Assembly (NCBI GenBank): GCA_012523295.1
Contig: JAAYIT010000197.1
Location: forward strand, 1-64,000
Direction: 5' to 3'
Length of the DNA: 64,000 bases
Origin: Porphyromonadaceae bacterium
GTDB taxonomy: Bacteria; Bacteroidota; Bacteroidia; Bacteroidales; Paludibacteraceae
Program-made: the position numbers and the translations under genes
In this document: piece by piece, positions 1 through 8,734 of the stretch
Layout of the letters: every line of letters begins with the position of its first letter
Position numbering within the stretch: position 1 is the first letter of the stretch
Notes under the pieces: generated by a model
Database searches by the model: none
Told to the model about the DNA's origin: nothing
The model's input: only the letters and a program-made list of their open reading frames with translations

Positions 1-1
1 A

Positions 2-106
2 GAAAAAACAAATATTCAAAAAGCAAGCAAAGTGCGTTCTACAAAAGGATTACTTACATTCGTATTTGGCAGAATTGCGGCAGCTTACATTAATCTGATT
101 TATTAA
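2..106 (+). CDS. C-terminal end of an unidentified protein (partial)
   Basis: An open frame enters from the left edge and stops with TAA at 104-106, giving 34 residues that end in ...FGRIAAAYINLIY. The residue composition looks coding, but the fragment is too short to assign a family. It is read in the same direction as the HTCS gene downstream. It could equally be a chance open frame, because nothing in the window tests it. Confidence 0.35.
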   Translation, partial: EKTNIQKASKVRSTKGLLTFVFGRIAAAYINLIY

Positions 107-293
107 TTCAAACCCTGATTCGCATATTATAATAATTTCGATGTTTCTAATAATTAATACTATCTTTAGACAGATTGTATCAAAATAAACATTTTAAAAA
201 TTCAAGGTTAATGGTATTTATTGCTATTTTTCGCTAAAAATATTTTTACTCTAAGGTAATCGTATGCAAATATACGAGATTTTAGCCTGTTCG

Positions 294-323
294 TGGTGGA
301 CATATTTCCATAAATGGTGGACA
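294..323 (+). promoter_or_regulatory. Direct repeat TGGTGGACA x2, candidate activator site
   Basis: TGGTGGACA occurs at 294-302 and again at 315-323, a spacing of exactly 21 bp or two helical turns. It lies about 50 bp upstream of the -7-like box of the HTCS gene. AraC-type DNA-binding domains, such as the one ending the HTCS protein, typically bind two direct half-sites one or two turns apart. Autoregulation is therefore plausible, but it is inferred. I found only a weak single TGATGGACA at 42710-42718, upstream of the pectin operon. Confidence 0.4.
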
Positions 324-369
324 AATATTTTTTTAAGTGTATAATTCACACTTTTTCGAAAATTATTTC

Positions 370-377
370 TATTTTTG
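370..377 (+). promoter_or_regulatory. -7 box TATTTTTG of the HTCS gene
   Basis: TATTTTTG fits the Bacteroidota -7 consensus TAnnTTTG. No good TTTG -33 box sits 19-21 bp upstream, which would suit an activator-dependent promoter. The box overlaps the TTG that would begin the longest open frame, an argument for starting the protein further downstream at 489. Confidence 0.35.
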
Positions 378-488
378 TTTCTAATAATACCTGAAAAAAT
401 GAAACCGACACGATTAAAACAATCATTAAGCACTCTTAGAAATGATTATTTGTATCATCAAAGGTTTCATCTGACAATAAGAAAATTA

Positions 489-3400
489 ATGATGAAGCAG
501 TTCCTTTTATTTGGTTTTTTGTTGCTGTCAACAACATCGATAGGCCAAAACTCCATAGAATCAAAATACATTTTCAATACTATTTCTGTTGCCGAGCAAT
601 TGCCTCATAACTTCATTGATGATATCTACAAAGACAGCCATGGCTTTATCTGGATTTCGACCGGTGGCGGCGGTTTGGTACGTTACGATGGGTATGAATT
701 TTTGACATTGAATGTAAACAGCTCACCTATCTATCTAAAAAGCAACTATGTACGTCAGGTTTGTGAAGATAATTTCAATCGGCTTTGGGTGGTTTCGAAC
801 ATGGGAATCGATGTAATAAATCTTCGAACTATGCAAAAATCACCGATTACTACTGAAAAATTAAACTTGGAAGATTTCGAAAACAATGGCGCCCAAAACG
901 TAATCAAAGACAGGAACGGATCGATTTGGATTCTTTCGGTTGAAAACATTCATAAGATTGATTTTGATAAAAAAGGAAACATTACCCGGCTTATTTCTTC
1001 TCAAAACAACCCGAATGCACCTAACAGTTTTTCGACTATTACAGAAATAGACAATAATGTGATAGTAGGAAATAATGGCGCTGTTTACTCTGTTTTCTCC
1101 TCTCAAAACAAATCCTTTACTTTCAGACTTCTAAATGAAAACCTCGATTTTGGTCAAACGACCTACATTTCTTCCATTCTGAAAAAAGACAACACGCTCT
1201 GGATAGGCGCTGACAACGGACTTTATAAATACCTGATAAACAGCAATCTGCTTGAACATTACACCCACAGCGAATCGGATAAAAATTCGATATCGCAAGA
1301 CATGGTCACCAATCTGGCGATATTTGACAACGGAACATTGGTAGTAGGAACATTGCGCGGATTGAGTCTGTACGATGCCGAGAAAAATAATTTTACCCGA
1401 ATTTCGGCCAGAACAGGCAGTAAGACTTATCTCTCAAATGATTTTATCAACAGCCTGATGTCCGATAAAGATGTATTGTGGATCGGCACCGAATCCGGAG
1501 GCATAAATAAAATGATGCTTCCAAAGCTGAAGACTCAAAACTACAAGCACAATGCAGACATAGCCAATACACTTTCGCCGAATCCGGTAAATGCCATTTT
1601 TGAAGATAAAAACGGTGATTTATGGTTAGGGACGGTAGAAGGAGGATTAAACAGAAAGCCGAAAGGGAGCAATTCGTTTATTCATTATACTGCTTCCAAC
1701 ACGAATTTGAGCCACAACTCCGTGAGCGCTATCGAAATGGATGGTAATAATAATATTTGGGCGGGAACTTGGGGAGGCGGTATAAACATAGTCAACTCGA
1801 ATCTTCAGAATAGTCTGGTTTTCACCTACTTGAACCTGCCTACACAGTATATCGGAGTATTGGAATTTGACTCATTAAACAACGGAATGTGGATTGGAAC
1901 AAACCGAGACGTATTCTTTTACAGTATTGATTCACAGCAAATTTCAAACCCGTTAGACCAACAGCTTTTTCCTCGAATCTGGGGGACTTTAGGAAGTTTG
2001 ATAGATAAAAACCAGCTCTATATAGGCACTTCAGAAGGTCTTGCAATAGTGGATTTGGAAAGTCTCGACAAGGCGAGTTCAAAATTTAAAGCACAGAAAT
2101 TTGTAGGGAATAATGAGAAAATCGCACCGCTTTTTATGCGAAACATTACCTGCATTATCAAAGGCAATGATAAATCGATTTGGCTCGGCAGCAATGGATA
2201 CGGTATTTGTAAAATGGTTCGACATGGAGAAAATTTTGAGTTAGATTTCTTCGACAATGAGGATGGATTGGCTCATAATACGGTATATGGAATTCAGGAG
2301 GACGAAAATGGATTGATCTGGATAAGCACCGGACACGGGCTTTCGTGCTATAATCAATCGACCAATTATTTCTCCAACTATACTACCAATGATGGTCTTA
2401 TGAGCAATCAGTTTTATTGGAATGCCTCATACAAATCTCTGTCAAACAAGAATATTTACTTCGGGAGTAATGATGGACTTGTAGAACTGACCGGCACATT
2501 GCAAAACGCTCCTTCCAAAAACGATAAAATCACTTTTACCAAACTTCAGATTTTGAACAAGACGGTCTGGTTTGGTGATAATCGATTTATTAAGAGCGAC
2601 ATAGCTTACGCGAACAAAATTGTGATACATGAAAAAGACAAAACATTTTCCATCGAATTTGCCACGCTGCATTACGAGAATCCTTCCGCTATCACCTATT
2701 CGTACCGTCTTGTCGGATTTGACGATAAGTGGATTACGACAGGCGCGGACAGACGATTTATCACCTATACAAACTTAAAACCGGGCAAATATAATTTTCA
2801 GGTTCGTTCGATGACGCGTGGAAATGACTGGAGCGAGGATATGGCACAAATAGAAATCGTAGTCCGACCCTATTTCTACAAAACATTATGGTTTATCGCG
2901 ATCCTTCTGACACTTATTCTTTGGGCAATTTACAGAGCCTATAAATGGCGGATAAACTCGTTGAAAAAACAACAAATTCTCCTTCAGGAAAAAGTGGAAA
3001 GACGCACCATTGCTCTTCAAACTCAGAAAAAAACACTGGAACAACAGGCAGATGAGCTAATCAAGCAAAATGAAATTCTCGCGGCTCAAAATGAAAAAAT
3101 CGACACGCAGCGGCGTCAGTTAATCGAATTATCTGCTAAAGTACAAGAAGCTATGACTGATCGGATTTCGTTTTTCACCAATATCACACACGAATTCCGA
3201 ACGCCTGTAACACTGATAAACGGGCCGATTGAACGTGCTCTGAAGCTAAGTACAAACCCAAAAGTTATCGAACAGTTGAATTTTGTTTCCCGAAATTCTA
3301 AAAATTTGCTTTCGTTAATCAACCAATTGATGGATTTTAGAAAAGTGGAAAGCGACAAGCTGAATATTCAATTAAAAACGGGAAACATAATCAGTTTTTT

Positions 3401-4694
3401 AGAAGATACCCTTGTCCCGTTTGACACATATACAGCTGAAAGAGGGATAAAAATCCGAAGAATTTACAGACTGATTCAGCCGAAAATCATGTTTGATGAT
3501 GAGGCGATTCGGAAGCTAATCACTAACCTGCTCTCCAACGCAATAAAATTTACGCCTGATAATGGCCAAATCACGCTTTACGTCTGCGAACTAAAAGACA
3601 ACAGGCTCTACATCAGCCTGAAAGACACGGGTTATGGAATTGACGAAGATGATATTGACCAAATTTTCAATCGCTTCTATCAATCGAAACGACACGAGAA
3701 AATTTCTGTTTCGGGACAAAGCGGGACTGGGATAGGACTATATCTTTGTGCTAAAATCGTGGAATTGCTTGGCGGGCAAATCAGCGCTAAAAACAATCGG
3801 GCTGAAGGCGCATCGTTTCGGATAATACTGCCATTGGAGCGAAGCGAAAAATTGAATCAGCCTGTAGAAATCACAAACACAGAATCAGAATCAGCTGATA
3901 ATGATGAAATTACGCATGAAACCAACAGCTATAAAACAAAAAGACCAACGATTTTGGTAGTGGAAGATAATACCGATATGCGAAAATACATCAGCTCGGT
4001 ACTTGCCGATTATTATAGAGTTTTGGAAGCAGAGAACGGGAAAGAGGCTTTGCAAATACTCAGGAACAAATCGGTTGATTTTATAGTGAGCGATCTAATG
4101 ATGCCCGTAATGGACGGTCTGGAGCTCTCAAAACTTGTAAAGTCTGATTTTTCGATTTCACATATTCCATTTCTTATGCTCACTGCCAAATCAAATGTCG
4201 AAACACAAATCAGCAGCTTTAGAGTTGGAGTGGATGAATTCCTATCGAAACCGTTCAACGCGGAACTGTTGCTCGCAAGAATTAAAAATATTCTTGAAAG
4301 CCGTCAAAACTATCAGCGAAGATTCAGCATGAATATGGATGTGAATGAATTGAATATTGTGGAGGAAACGAGTGATGAAAAATTTATCCGTAAAGCATTG
4401 GAAATCGTAAAGGCAAACTACAAAAACCCCGAATTTGAAGTATCCGGTTTTATCAAAAGCATGGGAATAAGCAAAAGTTTGCTTAACAAGAAAATGAATC
4501 ATCTCACAGGCCAGCCAACTGTACAGTTTATCAGAAACTATCGCCTCAGCGTGGCGCGTGAAATGATTTTGAAAAACAAAGACAGCATGACAATCTCCGA
4601 AGTGGCTTTTGAATGCGGATTCAACGATCCAAAGTATTTTTCAAGATGCTTTACCAAACATTTTGGAGAAGCTCCGAGTCTGATTAAAAGTTAG
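489..4694 (+). CDS. Hybrid two-component system regulator (HTCS), pectin sensor
   Basis: This is a one-protein signalling system of 1401 residues. It has a signal peptide (MMKQFLLFGFLLL), a periplasmic propeller of Reg_prop repeats (WISTGGGGLVRYDG-type units, to about residue 740), a Y_Y_Y domain, and a transmembrane helix near 800-820. A coiled coil, a HisKA domain with the H-box NITHEFRTP (His901) and an HATPase domain follow. A receiver domain with phospho-acceptor Asp1202 (SDLMMPVMDG) and a C-terminal AraC-type helix-turn-helix complete it. HTCS proteins sense oligosaccharides in the periplasm and activate the adjacent PUL, and the enzymes here suggest a pectin fragment as ligand. I chose the ATG at 489 because it begins the signal peptide; an open frame from a TTG at 375 adds 38 unlikely residues. 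The gene converges on GH28 with a 31-bp gap. Confidence 0.93.
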   Translation: MMKQFLLFGFLLLSTTSIGQNSIESKYIFNTISVAEQLPHNFIDDIYKDSHGFIWISTGGGGLVRYDGYEFLTLNVNSSPIYLKSNYVRQVCEDNFNRLWVVSNMGIDVINLRTMQKSPITTEKLNLEDFENNGAQNVIKDRNGSIWILSVENIHKIDFDKKGNITRLISSQNNPNAPNSFSTITEIDNNVIVGNNGAVYSVFSSQNKSFTFRLLNENLDFGQTTYISSILKKDNTLWIGADNGLYKYLINSNLLEHYTHSESDKNSISQDMVTNLAIFDNGTLVVGTLRGLSLYDAEKNNFTRISARTGSKTYLSNDFINSLMSDKDVLWIGTESGGINKMMLPKLKTQNYKHNADIANTLSPNPVNAIFEDKNGDLWLGTVEGGLNRKPKGSNSFIHYTASNTNLSHNSVSAIEMDGNNNIWAGTWGGGINIVNSNLQNSLVFTYLNLPTQYIGVLEFDSLNNGMWIGTNRDVFFYSIDSQQISNPLDQQLFPRIWGTLGSLIDKNQLYIGTSEGLAIVDLESLDKASSKFKAQKFVGNNEKIAPLFMRNITCIIKGNDKSIWLGSNGYGICKMVRHGENFELDFFDNEDGLAHNTVYGIQEDENGLIWISTGHGLSCYNQSTNYFSNYTTNDGLMSNQFYWNASYKSLSNKNIYFGSNDGLVELTGTLQNAPSKNDKITFTKLQILNKTVWFGDNRFIKSDIAYANKIVIHEKDKTFSIEFATLHYENPSAITYSYRLVGFDDKWITTGADRRFITYTNLKPGKYNFQVRSMTRGNDWSEDMAQIEIVVRPYFYKTLWFIAILLTLILWAIYRAYKWRINSLKKQQILLQEKVERRTIALQTQKKTLEQQADELIKQNEILAAQNEKIDTQRRQLIELSAKVQEAMTDRISFFTNITHEFRTPVTLINGPIERALKLSTNPKVIEQLNFVSRNSKNLLSLINQLMDFRKVESDKLNIQLKTGNIISFLEDTLVPFDTYTAERGIKIRRIYRLIQPKIMFDDEAIRKLITNLLSNAIKFTPDNGQITLYVCELKDNRLYISLKDTGYGIDEDDIDQIFNRFYQSKRHEKISVSGQSGTGIGLYLCAKIVELLGGQISAKNNRAEGASFRIILPLERSEKLNQPVEITNTESESADNDEITHETNSYKTKRPTILVVEDNTDMRKYISSVLADYYRVLEAENGKEALQILRNKSVDFIVSDLMMPVMDGLELSKLVKSDFSISHIPFLMLTAKSNVETQISSFRVGVDEFLSKPFNAELLLARIKNILESRQNYQRRFSMNMDVNELNIVEETSDEKFIRKALEIVKANYKNPEFEVSGFIKSMGISKSLLNKKMNHLTGQPTVQFIRNYRLSVAREMILKNKDSMTISEVAFECGFNDPKYFSRCFTKHFGEAPSLIKS

Positions 4695-4725
4695 ATCCTG
4701 AAAAAACAAACCGGATCTGATGACC

Positions 4726-6138
4726 CTACTTCACCAATGGATTACTGCTCATCAGCTCTCCATTTATCCGAAGATTATCAAACTTTACATTTTCAATTTT
4801 CCCTGTGAAATGGTTTCCTCTTGCCACTCCGTTAAAAGCGCTGTTGCTGACAAAGATATCCTGAACAGACAGCTCATCGGGAAGCGCGTCGATAAACACA
4901 CCGTACCGGCTTTTCTGTGAAGTCACTTTGTCAATATAGATATTTTTCACTGTCGGGATAAATCCTCTTTCACCCACTTCACGCGGTTCGTAAAGGAGGT
5001 TAATATGCAGCACAGCCTCTTTGCATTCACCAACTTCCACATTTCTCACGAATACATTCTCGATAGTTCCTCCACGTAAAGTATTGGTTTTGATACGGAT
5101 AACTCTATCAAGCAGCGGACTGTCCATTTTGCAGTTTTCGACGAATAAATTATTGTAACCGCCTGAAATTTCACTTCCGATCACAACTCCGCCGTGTCCG
5201 TTTTTCATTTCACAATTTCTTACAATTATGTTTTCACTGGGTCTCGACCAACGTCTTCCATCATTATTTCTCCCCGATTTTATGGCGATACAGTCATCTC
5301 CGGTATTGAAAAAGCAGTTTTCAATCAAGACATTCGTACAAGATTCAGGGTCGCAACCATCTCCGTTTGGTCCATTATTTTCTACATATACACCACGAAC
5401 GATTACGTTGTCGCAAAGCAGAGGATGAATCACCCAGAATGGCGAACGAAGTATTTTTACATCTTCAATCAACACATTATTACATAGATAGAAGTTTATC
5501 ATCTGCGGTCTCATGCCATCATTTTCCGTCAAAATTCGTTTCGAAACAGGTAGTTTTTCATTGTTCCATTGCATCAGTTTCGGACGTCCGGTGCGTTGAG
5601 ATATATCACCTTCCTGCCACCCGAAACGAACAGCTCCGCACTTTTTCCACCAGTTTTCATTGGCCGCATTTCCATCCAGCGTTCCTTTTCCGGTGATGGC
5701 TATATTCGATTCACCGTAAGCATATACCAACGGCTGATGATTGTAGCAGTCCATCCCCTCCCAACGTGTCAAAACAGTGGGGAAATACTTAGGATCGGTA
5801 GTGAAAAGGACAACTGAGCCTTCTTCAAGATGTAGGTTCACATTGCTCTTCAGGGTTAACGGAGCTGTAAACCAAGTTCCGGCGGGGACAATCACTTTTC
5901 CACCTCCATCTCTGCTGCAAGTGGCTATAGCTCTGTTAATTGCTTCTGTATTGAGCACGGTAGTATCGTTCGGTATAGCTCCAAAATCTCTGATGTTGTA
6001 GCTTGCGTTTTTGAATTTTGGCGCCTTGATATTTTTCAGAATTTTCGGATAAGTCTTTTTCCACGCTGTTTTCTGATCTTGTCCGCTCAAAGCGAATGTG
6101 AATAAAATTAGGAATGAAATACTAAGAATTTTCTTCAT
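4726..6138 (-). CDS. GH28 polygalacturonase-type glycoside hydrolase
   Basis: This secreted right-handed beta-helix enzyme has 470 residues and a signal peptide ending near residue 20. All GH28 signatures are present: N258-G-D260 (NGDGCDPESC), the acid pair D281-D282 (NTGDDCIAIKSG), GHGG at 314-317 and RIK at 348-350. GH28 enzymes hydrolyse alpha-galacturonosyl bonds in homogalacturonan or rhamnogalacturonan backbones. Exo-action on oligosaccharides is common in PUL-encoded members. It is the last gene of the minus-strand pectin gene train. Its 342-bp leader is packed with two different dispersed repeats, so it may be transcribed separately from the PL11 genes upstream. Exact linkage specificity cannot be read from the sequence. 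Confidence 0.92.
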   Translation of the reverse strand: MKKILSISFLILFTFALSGQDQKTAWKKTYPKILKNIKAPKFKNASYNIRDFGAIPNDTTVLNTEAINRAIATCSRDGGGKVIVPAGTWFTAPLTLKSNVNLHLEEGSVVLFTTDPKYFPTVLTRWEGMDCYNHQPLVYAYGESNIAITGKGTLDGNAANENWWKKCGAVRFGWQEGDISQRTGRPKLMQWNNEKLPVSKRILTENDGMRPQMINFYLCNNVLIEDVKILRSPFWVIHPLLCDNVIVRGVYVENNGPNGDGCDPESCTNVLIENCFFNTGDDCIAIKSGRNNDGRRWSRPSENIIVRNCEMKNGHGGVVIGSEISGGYNNLFVENCKMDSPLLDRVIRIKTNTLRGGTIENVFVRNVEVGECKEAVLHINLLYEPREVGERGFIPTVKNIYIDKVTSQKSRYGVFIDALPDELSVQDIFVSNSAFNGVARGNHFTGKIENVKFDNLRINGELMSSNPLVK

Positions 6139-6159
6139 TTGAATTGTGTTTTTAATTTA

Positions 6160-6244
6160 TTACTACTGACTGACACCCCCCCAGATAAATCCTGGGGTTA
6201 TAAAAGAAATTGTCCTACAGACAATTTTTAGTCGGTCAGTAATG
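6160..6244 (-). repeat. Family A dispersed repeat, short copy (A3)
   Basis: Read on the minus strand, this begins ACTGACCGACTAAAAATTG, continues with the hairpins ATTGTC-TGTAG-GACAAT and CCCCAG...CTGGGG, and closes with GTCAGTCAGTAGT. The first half matches the start of the two long copies upstream of fucI and fucU. The rest of the long interior is missing, so the copy is only 85 bp. The ends form an imperfect inverted repeat (ATTACTGACCGAC against ATTACTACTGACTGAC). Confidence 0.7.
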
Positions 6245-6265
6245 ATTTAATGTATTTTTATGATA

Positions 6266-6458
6266 GAAGTCGTCTTAACTAATTTATAATCTGCTATATT
6301 TGGCTGTTTTTAGCTTCAGAGAAGCTTAATATTTGTATTAAAATGAATGATTTTTTAGGTACGACTCCAATTGGGGTCGGATATTTGATGCTTAAATCAA
6401 CTGCAAATATTAAATTCCGCTGGAATTTTCCTTAAAAATCCAAAGTCAAGATAACATC
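6266..6458 (-). repeat. Family C dispersed repeat, copy C4
   Basis: The right end, read on the minus strand, is GATGTTATCTTGACTT and the left end is GAAGTCGTCTTAACTA, forming an imperfect inverted repeat shared with the copies at 16.6 and 54.5 kb. The interior is unlike the other copies. It holds hairpins such as AAATTCC-AGC-GGAATTT and GACTCC-AATT-GGGGTC. Only the ends define membership, so confidence is moderate. Confidence 0.5.
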
Positions 6459-6480
6459 AGCTTGTATCTTTCGACTCACA

Positions 6481-8661
6481 CTAATGATTCATCAGTTTGA
6501 CAGTCGCATTCCGGGTTGCAGTACGGATATTGACAATCAATATTTTTTCATTTGAATTCAACGGATATGTGTATTCATTCTGATGAATTTGGCTATTCTG
6601 ATGAATTAATTTTCCTAAAACAGAATAAACGGAAATCGAGCTAATATCTTCTTCGGCAATAACCCGGATATTTCCATTATGAGAAAATACCTGAGCTATA
6701 CTTTTTTCAAAAACAGGACTTACTCCGGTGCCGTTTTCATTGTATCTTATCAGATTAATATCGGGCATAACCAGATTTTCAAGACCGTCACCAATATAAA
6801 ATCCGAGATGAGGTGGTTGGTTATAAGCTGTATTTTGCCAAGCGATTCCAAGTCGGTAAACGGGATCATGCATCAGTGTGTATAGTTTGTGTTGAGTGGG
6901 AATTGTAGTTGTGTAAATTCTCAGACTACTTGAATCATTAGTTGTCCAAAAAATGACCTCCTCTCTCCAGTCGCCTAAAATATCGGCACTTAAATTTGGT
7001 GTAGCTTTCGTACCGTTACATGAGGCAACTCCTGAGGGCGAAAGCAATGTGGTTGTTCCGTTGCCAGTCCATTTCGTGATACGCGTTCTATCCAGTAACT
7101 CATCTTGCAAGTCTCCATCCCAATACACTCGAAAATTGACCGAAGGTCGATTCGTAGAAATCTGAACTCCTTTCGAAGAATAAACACCGGATGCACCTGT
7201 GCTCCACATTTCAAATCCGGGATATCGGGCATCAATATCACCCGCCATTCCGCGTCCCACATCGGTTCCTGTTTTTCCTCCCCATAGAATTTTGCCCGTT
7301 CTCGCATCGTGCAATTCGTACCCGTACGCGGCTGATTTTTCTTCGTGAACTACCCAAACTTCCAATCCGGGATTATCTAAATCCATGTCAGAAACGTGCA
7401 TTGCATCGCCATGCCCAAGCCCGGTACGGTAAAGCAAACTCCCATCATGGTCAATAACGCAAGCGCCATAAATGATTTCATCACGGCCATCTTCATCAAC
7501 ATCGGCTACACTCAAATTGTGATTTCCTTGCCCGAATGCACCGCTATTACTCGTACTCGAATTGTGATGCCAGCGTTCTACAAGCTTTTTGTCCCGGACA
7601 TCATATGCTGTCAGTGTAGTTTTCGCATAGTATCCGCGACACATCACCGCGCTTGCATTTACTCCATCTAAGTAGGCTACACAGGCCAAAAAACGATCAC
7701 TTCTGTTCCCATAGCCATCACCCCATGAGGATAAATTGCCTCTCGGCGGATTATATGGAACTGTATGAAGTTCCGCACCGGTCTTCCCATCAAAAAGTGT
7801 CAGATATTCGGGCCCTTTTAGAACTGTTCCCAGCATACCGGAGCCTGAGATCTGAGTGGTATCGTTGCTTCTGTATTTTGCTAAAGGATCATCGCCGGGT
7901 AAAATCACATAGTTTCCATTTCCATCAATGGTGCCGGGAGCTGTTTTACAAATAACTTCTGCCAGTCCATCGCCATCAAAATCATACACAAGAAACTGCG
8001 TGTAGTGAGCGCCTGCACGGATATTTTCTCCCAAATCAATTCTCCATAAATGTGTTCCGTCTAATTTGTAAGCATCTAAATATACATTTCCGGTGATGCC
8101 GTAGTAAGCGTTGTCTTGTGAGTTTGTAGGATCCCATTTCACAATAATTTCATACTCGCCGTCACCATCTACATCACCCACACTGCAGTCATTTGGACTA
8201 TAGCTATAGGGCTGTCCATTCGGGTAGCTTCTGTTTGCCGCTCTACCCACATTTCCGGTTTTATTTGGCGGAGTAATTCCGCTCGGTGGTCGGTTGAGCG
8301 GAACTGTTTTGAATTGTTGCGCCCAGGTACTGACAGTTTTGACACCAACAGTATCCTCCACGCCATTTATTACCGGCAACACTTTGTATTTACTTGTCAA
8401 TAACCCGCCGACATCTGTGAAATTTGTACTGTTTGTGATTGGTGTTTGATTTAAAAGCAGGTCGTCCCGATAGAGATTAAATCCGATGTCGATATTATCT
8501 GTCCCGAGAAATCGCCAGCTTAAGAATACACCGTTATTTACTTTCACGGCAACTAATCCACGGTCCAAATACTCCATATTTCTTTTGGCGGAGAACATGG
8601 GCAATGCTGACTGTAATAACAAAATCGTAATTAAGACCGACAGGTAGTATTTATATTTCAT
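6481..8661 (-). CDS. PL11 rhamnogalacturonan lyase with T9SS-like tail
   Basis: This 726-residue secreted protein starts with an N-terminal signal peptide. The beta-propeller lyase core spans roughly residues 30-640, starting with the typical NMEYLDRGLVAVKVNNGVFLS block and carrying repeated calcium-binding loops (DVDGDGEYE, DFDGDGLAE, DVDEDGRDE). PL11 enzymes cleave the rhamnose-galacturonic acid backbone of rhamnogalacturonan-I by beta-elimination. The last 75 residues form a short Ig-like module with SISVYSVLGKLIHQN, like T9SS type A sorting domains, so surface attachment or secretion is expected. A second PL11 lies 73 bp upstream without such a tail. The two may divide endo and exo activity or location, as do the Bacillus YesW and YesX pair, but that assignment is inference. 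Confidence 0.9.
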   Translation of the reverse strand: MKYKYYLSVLITILLLQSALPMFSAKRNMEYLDRGLVAVKVNNGVFLSWRFLGTDNIDIGFNLYRDDLLLNQTPITNSTNFTDVGGLLTSKYKVLPVINGVEDTVGVKTVSTWAQQFKTVPLNRPPSGITPPNKTGNVGRAANRSYPNGQPYSYSPNDCSVGDVDGDGEYEIIVKWDPTNSQDNAYYGITGNVYLDAYKLDGTHLWRIDLGENIRAGAHYTQFLVYDFDGDGLAEVICKTAPGTIDGNGNYVILPGDDPLAKYRSNDTTQISGSGMLGTVLKGPEYLTLFDGKTGAELHTVPYNPPRGNLSSWGDGYGNRSDRFLACVAYLDGVNASAVMCRGYYAKTTLTAYDVRDKKLVERWHHNSSTSNSGAFGQGNHNLSVADVDEDGRDEIIYGACVIDHDGSLLYRTGLGHGDAMHVSDMDLDNPGLEVWVVHEEKSAAYGYELHDARTGKILWGGKTGTDVGRGMAGDIDARYPGFEMWSTGASGVYSSKGVQISTNRPSVNFRVYWDGDLQDELLDRTRITKWTGNGTTTLLSPSGVASCNGTKATPNLSADILGDWREEVIFWTTNDSSSLRIYTTTIPTQHKLYTLMHDPVYRLGIAWQNTAYNQPPHLGFYIGDGLENLVMPDINLIRYNENGTGVSPVFEKSIAQVFSHNGNIRVIAEEDISSISVYSVLGKLIHQNSQIHQNEYTYPLNSNEKILIVNIRTATRNATVKLMNH

Positions 8662-8734
8662 TGGTTTTAAAATGTTTTTCGCTATTTAAAAAATATTTCT
8701 TTAAAAATCATGTGGTTTAGGGCTTCAAGTCTTC

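Larger units (their letters stand above)
107..488. other. Intergenic region upstream of the HTCS regulator
   Basis: This AT-rich non-coding stretch of 382 bases holds a direct repeat TGGTGGACA at 294-302 and 315-323 and a TATTTTTG -7-like box at 370-377. Both are listed separately. I see no further gene or repeat in it. A 60-residue minus-strand open frame across 251-433 looks like chance. Confidence 0.6.
6139..6480. other. Repeat-filled leader between GH28 and PL11
   Basis: This 342-bp gap contains a short copy of repeat family A (6160-6244) and a copy of family C (6266-6458), nearly adjacent. Only about 20-25 bases on each side are unique. I see no open frame and no clear TAnnTTTG box for GH28. 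Confidence 0.6.

Noticed and set aside
251-433. A 60-codon minus-strand open frame upstream of the HTCS gene
   Set aside because: It runs over the direct repeat and -7 box and has no recognisable motif, so it is most likely chance.
375-488. N-terminal extension of the HTCS protein from a TTG at 375
   Set aside because: The added 38 residues precede a normal signal peptide and the TTG is part of the -7-like box, so initiation at 489 is far more likely.
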